A DNA stretch of 64,000 nt from Thermoleophilia bacterium (GCA_017882615.1 JADGPD010000002.1:1-64000), one strand, 5' to 3'. Numbered from the stretch's first letter, positions 1-7,247 are shown. Notes: a model not told the origin generated them from the letters alone. A program made the numbers and translations.

Positions 1-122
1 TCGGCCGCGGCCAGCGCCTGCTCGCCGGTCGACGCCCACTCGACCTCGAATCCCTCGCGCTCGAGCCCCGCCAGGAGCGGCTCGGCGATTGTCTTCTCGT
101 CCTCTACGACCAGGATTTTCAT
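1..122 (-). CDS. Response regulator, OmpR/PhoB-type receiver (5' part only)
   Basis: Reading leftwards from the ATG at 122, the frame begins MKILVVEDEKTIAEPLL and stays open to the window edge (about 40 residues). The LVVEDE acidic pair near residue 8 is the metal-binding site of a receiver domain; the phospho-acceptor Asp and output domain lie outside the window. It is divergent from the redox module that starts at 288, so its product is a candidate regulator of that module. Assignment to the OmpR class rests on the N-terminal style only; receiver identity is confident, class is not. Confidence 0.8.
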   Translation of the reverse strand, partial: MKILVVEDEKTIAEPLLAGLEREGFEVEWASTGEQALAAA

Positions 123-166
123 GGGCTCATCTCGATCCGGCGCCACAGCGCCGCGCCGGTTGCAGG

Positions 167-186
167 GTCTTTACAGATTCTTATCC
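167..186. promoter_or_regulatory. Candidate regulator-binding motif upstream of redox module 1
   Basis: The segment TCTTTACAGATTCTTATCC lies 121 bp before the A1 start codon. A closely similar segment, CTCTTAACCGATTCTTTTTC, lies 116 bp before the paralogous A2 gene, sharing the pattern CTTwACmGATTCTT. Similar sequence at similar distance before two duplicated modules suggests a common operator, perhaps for the divergent response regulator at 1-122. It could also be residual similarity from the duplication itself. Confidence 0.4.
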
Positions 187-287
187 ATCTTCGAGCACTC
201 CATTACACATCCCTGGGCATGATCTTGCGCTATATGGAGCAGGGTGTGTGTAGCGAAAGTATTGCGATCACTCAGGAGGTGGCCGAA

Positions 288-623
288 ATGAGAAAGATTT
301 ACGTGGTAATAGCGGCTCTCGTGGTGGCCATCGCTGTAGCGCTTGGCACCTACGCCGCCACGCTCTCCACCGCGCTCGGGCCGAGCTCGACGCCGACGAG
401 CAACGTGAGCAGCGTGCTCACTCAGAGCAACCAGCGACTGAACGCTGCAAACGCGGCGCTCAACACGGCACTGAGTCAGCGACCTCCGTCTGTGAACGGC
501 GGCCGCGTTCCCTTTGTCGCGCCGCACCAGGTTGTCGTGAACGTGACCGGCTCTGCCAGCGCGGTGGCCTTCACCGCCCCGGTGGGCCACTTCGGTGACG
601 ACGGGGGTGGTGGCGGTGACTAA
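288..623 (+). CDS. Small membrane-anchored protein A1 of redox module 1
   Basis: This is a 111-residue protein starting MRKIYVV. I chose ATG 288 over the longer ORF because AGGAGGT sits 8 bp before it and the start then matches paralogue A2. An uncleaved-looking hydrophobic helix (about residues 5-24, ending LGTYA) anchors a short exported tail with a coiled-coil-like stretch (LNAANAALNTAL), a PPS motif, and a GHFGDDGGGGGD C-terminus. A2 shares the LGTYA, LNA and PPS positions. The last 8 bp overlap B1 (GTGACTAA), as A2 overlaps B2. I recognise no known family; the context points to extracytoplasmic redox chemistry. Confidence 0.75.
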   Translation: MRKIYVVIAALVVAIAVALGTYAATLSTALGPSSTPTSNVSSVLTQSNQRLNAANAALNTALSQRPPSVNGGRVPFVAPHQVVVNVTGSASAVAFTAPVGHFGDDGGGGGD

Positions 624-1068
624 CGCCATCGGACGCTTCTGGGCGGTCGCCGTAGCGCTCGTCGTGTTCTTCATTCTCTGGGCCGTGCTGGCGGCGAAGC
701 CGTGGGTCTCCTCGTCGGGGGCACCCGCCGACCCGCGCCTGAGCGCTCTCCAGGCCCAGGAGCAGAAGGTGCAAAACCGAGCGATCGCGGCGCAGCAGAC
801 GCTGAACAAGCGCTGGGCCGCGTACCGGTCGGCGCTCCTGAAGCAAAAGGGCGCCCTGACGGCGCAGCAGCGAGCTCAACTCGCGGCGGCTCCGGCCGGG
901 CCCTCGGTGGTCGTGAAGGTCACCGGCGCAACGCCGGTCACCCACTCGACCAGCTCCAGGCCGGCCATTGTCCTTCCGTCGGTGCCCGGTGTGCAGCCGT
1001 CCACCGCGCCGGTTCAGGCGGCGAGCACGGGCCAGGGCGGTAACCAGGGCGGTAACGGAGGAGGATAG
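616..1068 (+). CDS. Membrane-anchored coiled-coil protein B1 of redox module 1, with a TGAT motif
   Basis: I start this gene at GTG 616 (protein begins [M]TNAIGRFWAV), giving 150 residues. That overlaps the A1 stop by 8 bp exactly as B2 overlaps A2. One transmembrane helix (about residues 8-26, VVFFILWAVLAA) is followed by the block PWV...DPRLSAL, a charged helical region with KRWAAY, and a Pro/Ser/Gly-rich tail. B2 shares GR, VVFF, WAV, PWV, DPRL and KRWA. Residues 103-106 read TGAT within KVTGATPVT, resembling the core of ApbE flavinylation sites, and apbE is the next gene. No FMN-binding domain is recognisable, so that link is tentative. Confidence 0.75.
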   Translation: MTNAIGRFWAVAVALVVFFILWAVLAAKPWVSSSGAPADPRLSALQAQEQKVQNRAIAAQQTLNKRWAAYRSALLKQKGALTAQQRAQLAAAPAGPSVVVKVTGATPVTHSTSSRPAIVLPSVPGVQPSTAPVQAASTGQGGNQGGNGGG

Positions 1069-1944
1069 TTGGCGCTAGATCTTCAATCTGAGCCACGCTT
1101 GAGATACGAGTTTCGAGCGATGGGGACGACGATCGAGCTTCTGCTCGACGCCGACGACGGAGAGCAGGCACAGTCTGCTCTCCGCGCTGTAGAGGAGGAG
1201 TTCGAGCGGCTCGAGGCGATGCTCTCGCGCTTCCGTCCCGAGTCCCAGCTCTCGCAGCTCAACCGCGACGGGCGAATCCTGGCGCCGCCCGACCTCGAGC
1301 GGGTGGTCGGGCTGGCGCTGGAGGCGCGCGAGCAAACCGCCGGGCGCTTCGATCCGACCGTCTACGACGCGCTGACCCGTGCCGGCTACGACCGCTCGTT
1401 CGAGCAGGTCGAGCCCGCCGCCGCCGCCGAGGACGACGGCCAGCAGAGCGCTCGCTGCGGCGGTTGGGTGACCATCGATACCGAGAACGGCGAGATAGAG
1501 ATCGAGCCGGGCTTCCACATCGATCTCGGGGGCATCGGCAAGGGCTACGCCGTCGACCGCGCGATCGAGATCCTGGCGGTCGAGGCACCGTGTTTGGTCA
1601 ACGCCGGCGGCGATCTGGCCGTGCGCGGCGACAAGCCCTGGCCCGTCGGCGTCGAGGACGGGCCGACGCTGGAGTTGACCCGCGGCGCCATCGCCACCTC
1701 GGGGCGCGACCGCCGGCACTGGCGCCGAGGCGACGAAGAGCGCCATCACCTGATCGACCCGTCCACCGGCCGCCCTGCCGCGACCGATCTCGTCCGCGTG
1801 ACCGTGGTCGCCCCGAGCGCGACCGAAGCCGACGTGCTGGCCAAGACTCTTTTCCTGAGCGGCGAGCAAGAGGCGGCAGCGGCCGGAGTGCCCGCTCTGC
1901 TCATTTGTGCCGACGGGCGCAAGCGACTGGTCGGCGGCCTCTAG
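1069..1944 (+). CDS. apbE: FAD:protein FMN transferase, ApbE family
   Basis: ApbE enzymes cleave FAD and attach FMN covalently to a Thr or Ser of exported redox proteins. The 291-residue frame has the family's landmarks in order: IDLGGIGKGYAVDRA (about 157-171), VNAGGDLAVRG (about 183-193), TSGRDR, HHLIDPSTGRP and the C-terminal TEADVLAKTLF. It starts at TTG 1069, directly after the B1 stop, with GGAGGA upstream. There is no signal peptide or lipobox, so the protein as read would stay cytoplasmic unless the start is wrong. It sits in an apparent operon with a heme membrane protein and ferredoxin, which fits a flavin-based electron-transfer system. Confidence 0.93.
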   Translation: MALDLQSEPRLRYEFRAMGTTIELLLDADDGEQAQSALRAVEEEFERLEAMLSRFRPESQLSQLNRDGRILAPPDLERVVGLALEAREQTAGRFDPTVYDALTRAGYDRSFEQVEPAAAAEDDGQQSARCGGWVTIDTENGEIEIEPGFHIDLGGIGKGYAVDRAIEILAVEAPCLVNAGGDLAVRGDKPWPVGVEDGPTLELTRGAIATSGRDRRHWRRGDEERHHLIDPSTGRPAATDLVRVTVVAPSATEADVLAKTLFLSGEQEAAAAGVPALLICADGRKRLVGGL

Positions 1945-1998
1945 GATCCAACCAAGTGCTTTTTACCTCCCTTTCTGGGAATATCGACTGAACGACCG

Positions 1999-2562
1999 AT
2001 GAAACACGACCCAACCTTCTGGATCCTCGCCCGCGCCAGCGGCCTCACGGCCTACATTCTCTTGACGCTCTCGGTGCTGGCCGGGATCGTCGTCAAATCC
2101 CGACCGTTCGGTAGCCGGGTCAGGCAGCCGGCGGCGATCGATACGCACCGCACGCTGGCCGCACTCGGCCTGGGAGCGCTGGTAATCCACGCGACGGCGC
2201 TCGTACTCGACAAGACCGTGCCGATGCCCGTATCGGCGGTCTTCATCCCCGGTCTTTCCCATTACCGGCCCGGCTCGGTGGCAATCGGCGTGCTGACCGC
2301 CGAGCTGATGGTGATCGTCTACGCCTCGTTCTCGCAGCGCCGAAGGATCGGCTTCAAGAACTGGCGCCGCCTGCACTGGTTGACCTATGCGCTGTTTGCG
2401 GGCGGAACGGCTCACGGGCTGCTATCCGGCTCGGACAGCCGTCGCGCCTGGGCGCTGGCCATCTACCTGGGAGCAATAGCTTCGGTCGCGGCAGCGACGA
2501 CATGGCGCGCTCTCGCCCCACTAACACAAGGAGAACAGAATGTTCCGAGTCGAGATCGATAG
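1999..2562 (+). CDS. Ferric-reductase-like transmembrane heme protein
   Basis: This 187-residue protein has about five hydrophobic segments and four conserved-looking histidines within or next to helices (THRTLA, VIHATAL, LHWLTYA, TAHGLLSG). That is the pattern of the ferric reductase-like/MsrQ/YedZ membrane domain that binds b-type heme. It lacks the FAD/NADPH cytoplasmic domain of full ferric reductases, so electrons must come from a separate donor, plausibly the ferredoxin encoded immediately downstream. The start ATG at 1999 leaves a 54-bp gap after apbE. The family call is confident; number of hemes and acceptor are unknown. Confidence 0.85.
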   Translation: MKHDPTFWILARASGLTAYILLTLSVLAGIVVKSRPFGSRVRQPAAIDTHRTLAALGLGALVIHATALVLDKTVPMPVSAVFIPGLSHYRPGSVAIGVLTAELMVIVYASFSQRRRIGFKNWRRLHWLTYALFAGGTAHGLLSGSDSRRAWALAIYLGAIASVAAATTWRALAPLTQGEQNVPSRDR

Positions 2563-2749
2563 CGACCTCTGCAGCGGCTTTGCCTCCTGCGTCGACGACG
2601 CACCCGGGATCTTCAAGCTCGACGACTCCGGCAAGGCGACAGTGCTGGTGCCCCAGACCGACGACGAGCGAGCGCTGAAGGCTGCCAAGGACTGCCCGAT
2701 GGCCGCAATCGCCGTATTCGACGCCGAAAGTGGTGGGCGTGTCGTCTGA
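2540..2749 (+). CDS. Ferredoxin 1, [3Fe-4S]-type
   Basis: This 69-residue ferredoxin has three cysteines, C11 and C17 (CSGFASC) and C52 (DCPMAAI). This fits the CX5C...CP arrangement of the small actinobacterial ferredoxins that usually serve cytochromes P450, where the residue replacing the fourth Cys varies (here Phe14). No P450 is nearby. AAGGAG sits upstream of ATG 2540, inside the last 23 bp of the heme protein gene, implying translational coupling. Its paralogue at 4135 has identical Cys spacing. The neighbours suggest it feeds the heme membrane protein rather than a P450. Confidence 0.9.
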   Translation: MFRVEIDSDLCSGFASCVDDAPGIFKLDDSGKATVLVPQTDDERALKAAKDCPMAAIAVFDAESGGRVV

Positions 2750-3017
2750 GCGAAAAAGTCGCCTGCGTCCGTTCGCAGTGCGCTTCTGGCTCGTCGCGGC
2801 GCTGATTGCGCTCGTCTCGGCGCTGATCCTGGGAGCGAATCTGGCGTTGCTCGGATATGCCCAGCCGGGGAGCGACCCGGTGGGCCAGCTTACGCCCGCC
2901 CGCCTGATGCAGATCGAGCGCGAGCTCCCCGCCAGCTCGACCACGATCTCGACCGCCGTCACGCCGCCGCCGCCCCCGCACGACCATCACATCGCGGGCA
3001 ATCAAAGCGACGACTGA
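2739..3017 (+). CDS. Small membrane protein with His/Asp tail, end of redox module 1
   Basis: This is a protein of about 92 residues starting at GTG 2739 (GTG 2730 is an alternative); both overlap the ferredoxin stop. It has a basic N-terminus, one transmembrane helix (about FWLVAALIALVSALILGANL) and an exported tail ending PPPPPHDHHIAGNQSDD. The His-rich then acidic end resembles the tails of A1 (GHFGDD) and A2 (SEHHSSGGEQDD) in composition. I do not recognise a family. Being the last gene of module 1, it is probably part of the same complex, perhaps as a metal- or cofactor-binding accessory. Confidence 0.65.
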   Translation: MSSERKSRLRPFAVRFWLVAALIALVSALILGANLALLGYAQPGSDPVGQLTPARLMQIERELPASSTTISTAVTPPPPPHDHHIAGNQSDD

Positions 3018-3166
3018 GGGCTTTTCCGGCCTCGGAGCGTGTGCCCGGCGTCGAGCTTCGGGCCCATCCACGGCCTCTTCAGCAGCCGTCAACCCGCTAA
3101 TACCTCCTGCAAAACAAGCACTCGGGCGCCCGGCCGCGGCTCAAAGGGCTGCATTCCCTGAAAAAG

Positions 3167-3186
3167 CTCTTAACCGATTCTTTTTC
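3167..3186. promoter_or_regulatory. Candidate regulator-binding motif upstream of redox module 2
   Basis: The segment CTCTTAACCGATTCTTTTTC lies 116 bp before the A2 start and resembles the segment at 167-186 before module 1. The 265-bp space between modules holds no gene I can support; this motif is its only recognisable landmark. Confidence 0.4.
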
Positions 3187-3282
3187 TTTTCCAGGCGAAC
3201 GCTTGCCTTCGCTTGGCCCTCACCTAAGCGCAACGGGGGTACGTTCATCTAGTCGAAACAAACAGATGGGGGTCGATCCCGG

Positions 3283-3687
3283 ATGAAAAAGAGTCACGTT
3301 TTCGTATTGGCAGTGCTGATAGCGGTCGGCGCGACGCTTGGCACCTACGCTTTGACCCGCACCACCGAGCTCGGCGTCCAGGCCAGAACGGCCTCGAAGC
3401 AGAGCACCGACGCGGTTATTGCCGCGCGCGCTCGGCAGTTGAACGCTCTCGAGGTATCGCTGCGCAAGGCGCTTGCGAAAAAGCCGCCGTCGCTGCCGCC
3501 GCTGCCGAAGGTGAAGACTCAGCCGTCGCAACCGGCTCCGCCCGTATACGTATCGGCGCCCGTGACCAGATCCGCGCCGGCGCCTGCGGCGATCACGCGC
3601 GCCGCTCCGGCGCCTGTCAACCCAGTCAAACAAGCACCAGCGCATCAGAGCGAGCACCACTCCTCGGGAGGCGAGCAAGATGACTAG
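3283..3687 (+). CDS. Small membrane-anchored protein A2 of redox module 2
   Basis: This 134-residue paralogue of A1 begins MKKSHVF with a single transmembrane helix ending LGTYAL, then a short helical region (LNALEVSLRKALAKKPPS). A long Pro/Ala-rich linker follows, and a SEHHSSGGEQDD C-terminus. The shared blocks with A1 are LGTYA, LNA, AL and PPS. Its stop overlaps the start of B2 by 8 bp (ATGACTAG). A flexible proline-rich linker between anchor and histidine-containing tip would suit a tether reaching into the wall. No known family is recognised; function is inferred only from context. Confidence 0.75.
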   Translation: MKKSHVFVLAVLIAVGATLGTYALTRTTELGVQARTASKQSTDAVIAARARQLNALEVSLRKALAKKPPSLPPLPKVKTQPSQPAPPVYVSAPVTRSAPAPAAITRAAPAPVNPVKQAPAHQSEHHSSGGEQDD

Positions 3688-4105
3688 CGGTCTCGGCCGT
3701 ATCTACGCGATCTCGGCGGCAATCGTCGTCTTCTTCCTATCCTGGGCGGTCATCGCCGCCAGGCCCTGGGTGGAGGCGCCCACCGCCAAGGTCGACCCGC
3801 GCCTCGTCGCTCTCGACGCGCGCGAGCGCAACCTGCGCAAAGACGCAGTCCAGATCAGAGCGATCGTTCAGAAGCGCTGGGCGCTCTACCACACCCAGCT
3901 CGTCAGGCGGAAGCACCTGATCGCCGTTCGCAAGAAGGCGCAGGCGGCCGCGGCCCAGCAGGCGCTCATAGCCCAACGGTCGGTAGTTCGCTCGGTGCCT
4001 TCCTATTCGGCACCGTCTTCACACGTAGCTTCTGCACCCTCGGCGCCGATCGTGCGAGTCGCTCCTCCGGCCGCACCGCCGGCAACCCATACGAAGACTT
4101 CCTGA
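3680..4105 (+). CDS. Membrane-anchored coiled-coil protein B2 of redox module 2
   Basis: This 141-residue paralogue of B1 begins MTSGLGRIYAI, with one transmembrane helix (about 10-28, VVFFLSWAVIAARPWV). A DPRLVAL block and a strongly basic helical region (KRWALYHTQLVRRK, VRKKAQAAAAQQ) follow, and it ends in a Ser/Pro/Ala-rich tail. It lacks the TGAT tetrapeptide that B1 carries, and module 2 lacks its own apbE. The overlap with A2 suggests the pair is made in equal amounts and may form a heteromer. Function unknown. Confidence 0.75.
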   Translation: MTSGLGRIYAISAAIVVFFLSWAVIAARPWVEAPTAKVDPRLVALDARERNLRKDAVQIRAIVQKRWALYHTQLVRRKHLIAVRKKAQAAAAQQALIAQRSVVRSVPSYSAPSSHVASAPSAPIVRVAPPAAPPATHTKTS

Positions 4106-4134
4106 ATAAAGACGCGACCCGAAAGGAGTAAGCC

Positions 4135-4344
4135 ATGTATCGAATAGAGATCGACCGGCAGTTGTGTAGCGGCTTCGGCTCCTGTCTCGAGGCCGCGCCG
4201 AGGCTCTTCGAGCTCGATCGCTCGGGAATCGCCTCGCTGCTCGCCTCGGAGAGCGAGGACACCGCCGCGCTCGAAGCGGCCCGGTCATGCCCGATGGGCG
4301 CAATCGCCGTCTTTAACCGTGAGAATGGAGAGCAGGTGAGCTGA
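4135..4344 (+). CDS. Ferredoxin 2, [3Fe-4S]-type
   Basis: This 69-residue paralogue of ferredoxin 1 has C11 and C17 (CSGFGSC) and C52 (SCPMGAI). Start, length and cysteine spacing match the first copy. AAAGGAG precedes ATG 4135. The stop is followed after one base by the ferredoxin reductase ATG, so this copy is the likely direct partner of the reductase. Whether both ferredoxins use the same reductase cannot be told from sequence. Confidence 0.9.
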   Translation: MYRIEIDRQLCSGFGSCLEAAPRLFELDRSGIASLLASESEDTAALEAARSCPMGAIAVFNRENGEQVS

Positions 4345-4345
4345 G

Positions 4346-5545
4346 ATGACACGTCGGCCGGAAAACATAGTGGTGGTAGGAGCCGGTCTCGCCGGACTGC
4401 GTAGCGCCGAGACCCTGCGCGCGCGCGGTTTCGACGGGCGCCTGACGCTGGTCGGGGATGAGACTCATCTCCCCTACGAGCGCCCGGCTCTGTCCAAGGA
4501 GCTACTGGCCGGTAAGCGCTCGCCCGAACAGCTCGCGCTCAGACAGCCGGAGTTCTTCCGCGAGCAGCAGATCGAGCTATTGCTCGGCCGGCGAGTCGAG
4601 AAAGTCTCGCCGAAGCATCGTACGGCGCTGCTCTCAGACGGGCGCGAGCTCCTCTGGGACGCGCTCGTGATCGCGACCGGCGCTCGCGCCCGGCGCATGC
4701 GTGGAGTCGAGACCCCGCCCGGCGTCCATTACCTTCGCACTCTCTCGGATGCGCTCGCACTCCGCAGCGAGCTCGTTCGCGGTAAGCGCCTGGCCGTTGT
4801 CGGAGCCGGTTTCATCGGCGCCGAGGTGGCCTCGACCGCAGTCGCCTTGGGCCTCGATGTGAGCGTGGTAGAGCCTCTGGCGGCGCCGCTCGAGCGCGTG
4901 CTCGGTACCGAGATCGGCATGCTGCTCGCCGAGCGCTACCGCGCCCAGGGTGTAGACCTGCGACTGGGAACCGGAGTAACCGACTTCGCTTGCGGCCCGG
5001 ACGGGCGCCTGCGAGCGCTCGAGCTATCGGACGGCAGCGAGATCGTCTGTGACGTAGCCGTGGTGGGAATCGGCGCCGAGCCGGCAGGCGAGCTACTCGG
5101 TGCGCCGGCGATAGAGACCGACGCCTCGGGTCGCACCGAGCACGAGGGCATCTACGCCTGCGGAGACGTCGCCAGTTCCTGGCGGCCTTCGCTGGGCCGG
5201 CACCTGCGAATGGAGCACTGGACGAGTGCGGCAGGGCAGGCCGCGGCGGTAGCACGCACCATCCTCGGCGAGGAGAGCGTGCACGACGATGTGCCCTTCT
5301 TCTGGTCCGATCAGTTCGGATTGCGGCTCCAGTACGTCGGCTTCGCCTCGGAATGGGCGAGCATCGATGTGGAAGACGACGGCGACACCTTCTCGGTGCG
5401 CTACCTCGGCGAAGACGAGCGTCTGCTGGCGGCACTGGTCGCGAACCGCCCCGGCGAATTGGCGGGGCTCCGCCGCGAGCTTGCCGCATCGGCCGTTGTC
5501 AGCCACACCACCTCTCGGGACGAGCGCGAGCTGGAGGCCGTCTAG
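4346..5545 (+). CDS. NAD(P)H:ferredoxin reductase, FAD-dependent pyridine nucleotide-disulphide oxidoreductase family
   Basis: This 399-residue flavoprotein has an N-terminal FAD-binding GAGLAG motif (about residues 11-17), the ALSKELLAG block, and a second GAGFIGAEVAS dinucleotide-binding motif near residue 152. The ACGDVA motif is near 268, and there is a C-terminal dimerisation domain of the rhodocoxin/putidaredoxin reductase type. The family passes electrons from NAD(P)H to a small ferredoxin. Its gene follows ferredoxin 2 by one base, so the two are a natural pair. It is the only obvious entry point for reducing power in the two-module locus. Confidence 0.92.
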   Translation: MTRRPENIVVVGAGLAGLRSAETLRARGFDGRLTLVGDETHLPYERPALSKELLAGKRSPEQLALRQPEFFREQQIELLLGRRVEKVSPKHRTALLSDGRELLWDALVIATGARARRMRGVETPPGVHYLRTLSDALALRSELVRGKRLAVVGAGFIGAEVASTAVALGLDVSVVEPLAAPLERVLGTEIGMLLAERYRAQGVDLRLGTGVTDFACGPDGRLRALELSDGSEIVCDVAVVGIGAEPAGELLGAPAIETDASGRTEHEGIYACGDVASSWRPSLGRHLRMEHWTSAAGQAAAVARTILGEESVHDDVPFFWSDQFGLRLQYVGFASEWASIDVEDDGDTFSVRYLGEDERLLAALVANRPGELAGLRRELAASAVVSHTTSRDERELEAV

Positions 5546-5580
5546 CTCCCTCTCGATCGCGGTGATAGCGCCTCGACCGT

Positions 5581-5970
5581 TTACTGCCGCGTTTGCGCGC
5601 TTGCGACCGCGCCGTGCACGGCGGCGACTATCTCGCCCAGCTCCTGATCCTTGGTCAGGCAGGCATACGCGCCGGCTTCGATCAGCGCCTGGCGCTCGCG
5701 CTCGGTGGCCAGTCCGGTCAGGCAGACGATCGCCAGCGAGCCGAAGCGCTCGAGCAGGATCTGAGTCGCCTCGACGCCGTCCAGTCCGGGAAGCCGGTAG
5801 TCGAGCAGCACAAGGTCGGGGCAGTCACGGGTACAGAACTCGAGCGCCGCCTCGGCGTCGGACACCGAGCCGGCTATCTCGACATCCGGGCGCAGCCCGA
5901 GCAGAAGCTCGAGCGCCTCGCGATAGATGGCGTTGTCCTCTACCAGCAGGATGCGTGGGATCTCGCTCAT
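5581..5970 (-). CDS. Stand-alone receiver-domain response regulator
   Basis: This 129-residue protein is a receiver domain only. Its acidic pair is E11/D12 (LLVEDN), phospho-acceptor Asp57 (LVLLDYRLPGLDG), Thr85 (CLTG) and Lys107 (LTKD), all intact. No DNA-binding output domain follows. The NarL/FixJ style of the receiver hints at a truncated or output-less relative of that class. It is convergent with the ferredoxin reductase, with 35 bp between stops. No cognate kinase is visible in the window. Confidence 0.9.
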   Translation of the reverse strand: MSEIPRILLVEDNAIYREALELLLGLRPDVEIAGSVSDAEAALEFCTRDCPDLVLLDYRLPGLDGVEATQILLERFGSLAIVCLTGLATERERQALIEAGAYACLTKDQELGEIVAAVHGAVASAQTRQ

Positions 5971-6100
5971 CGTTCGGCGGCGCGGCCGGAGATCGTCCGG
6001 ATCATCGCTTGACTCTTCGCCGGCGCGGTTCCTTCGCCTTTTTCACGACGCATCGGAGAAGGAATCGGCATCAGCGAGCGCCGGCAATAGCCAGCGAGCT

Positions 6101-6784
6101 CTATGAAGAGACCAGCCTCAGCGCCGGCGCCTGCGACACGACGGGCTCGCCGGCGACCGCGCGGGCGATAGCCCGCAGGCAGACGAGCAGGCCGGCCGCA
6201 CCGGCATCGACAACGCCAGCCTCGCCCAGCGCCGGGTTTTGCTCGCGCGTTCGCGCGAGCGCCGCCTCGCCGCGCTCGACGAGCGCATCCAGACGCTGCT
6301 CGAGCGGCAACGCCTTACGCCTGCGCTTGTGCGCCTCGCCAGCCAGCTCGCGGATCAGGGTCAGGATCGTTCCCTCGGCGGGCTTGGCGACCGCCGAGTA
6401 GGCCGCATCGCGCGAGCGCTCCAGCATCGTCGCCAGCGCCCGCCCGGCGATCGGGCCCGAGACCGGAGCGGCCTCGACCGCGCCGCGAACGATCTGCGAG
6501 AGGATGACGCCCGACGTGCCGCGCGCTCTCATCAGCAGCACGCGGGCGAAATCTCGGCGAAACGCGGCCGGCCCGCTCGACGCCGTCGCGTCGAGCTCCT
6601 CGACCAGCGCGCGAACCGTGAGCACGAGATTCATTCCCGTGTCGCCGTCGGGAACGGGATAGACGTTCAGACCGTCGATCCGCTGCCGTTCTCGTTCCAG
6701 CGCCTCGAGCGCCGCGAGCGCCAGCCGGCGCACGAGCGCGAGCTCGACGCCCGCTACGCTCGACTCAGTCTCGAGATCGGACAT
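6101..6784 (-). CDS. DhaL-domain protein (N-terminal part of a FakA-like fatty-acid kinase)
   Basis: This 227-residue protein consists of a DhaL/DAK2 kinase domain, with the nucleotide/metal site NVYPVPDGDTGMNLVLTV near residue 40 and the GTSGVILSQIVRG block. FakA proteins, which phosphorylate fatty acids carried by FakB, are usually about 550 residues. Here the frame stops right after the DhaL domain (VVSQAPALRLVSS) and the following 130 bp hold no continuation. It overlaps the Asp23-family gene by 20 bp, the neighbour expected for fakA. It may be a functional short form or a truncated gene; no FakB is seen nearby. Confidence 0.8.
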   Translation of the reverse strand: MSDLETESSVAGVELALVRRLALAALEALERERQRIDGLNVYPVPDGDTGMNLVLTVRALVEELDATASSGPAAFRRDFARVLLMRARGTSGVILSQIVRGAVEAAPVSGPIAGRALATMLERSRDAAYSAVAKPAEGTILTLIRELAGEAHKRRRKALPLEQRLDALVERGEAALARTREQNPALGEAGVVDAGAAGLLVCLRAIARAVAGEPVVSQAPALRLVSS

Positions 6785-7118
6785 CGTCGATTCGCACCTC
6801 CACTCGAGCGACCTCCAGCCCGGTCACGCGCTCGACCTCGTAGCTCACGCGCGAGCGCACGGTCGCCGCCACCTCGGCCAGATTCAAGCCGTAGGCGATC
6901 ACGACCGAGAGCGTCAGCTCGATCCCGCCCTGCGCGCCCGGAATCACCTCGACGCCGTGCCGGCGCCTGAGCGCGAACGCCCGGCGAATGCGAGCACCGC
7001 GTCCAAGCCCGACGACGCCGTAGCACTCGTCCAGCGAGCGCTCGGCCACCTGGGCGATCGCCCGCGACGAGATGAACAGCTGCCCGAGCGCGGTCTTCTG
7101 TAGCTGTACGGCTTCCAC
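6765..7118 (-). CDS. Asp23/Gls24 family envelope stress protein
   Basis: This 117-residue protein has the Asp23/Gls24 (YloU-like) pattern. ISSRAIAQVAERSLDECYGVVGL is followed by a beta-rich core ending LTLSVVIAYGLNLAEVAATVRSRV and EVERVTGLEVARVEVRIDDV. It starts at GTG 7118. It overlaps the downstream DhaL gene by 20 bp. The order L28, Asp23-like, DhaL/FakA is widespread in Gram-positive genomes and links membrane lipid metabolism with envelope homeostasis, though the biochemical role is not defined. Confidence 0.88.
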   Translation of the reverse strand: MEAVQLQKTALGQLFISSRAIAQVAERSLDECYGVVGLGRGARIRRAFALRRRHGVEVIPGAQGGIELTLSVVIAYGLNLAEVAATVRSRVSYEVERVTGLEVARVEVRIDDVRSRD

Positions 7119-7247
7119 GAGTTCTTAGACCGGGCAACGAGGGATGCGGTTGCTTAGCGGACGAAAAACCATAAACGAGTTGCCCCGCGGATTAATAGTT
7201 GGGGATTACTCGGAGTCCGAGAAACAGCAGGTAGCTAGGCTAGCCAA

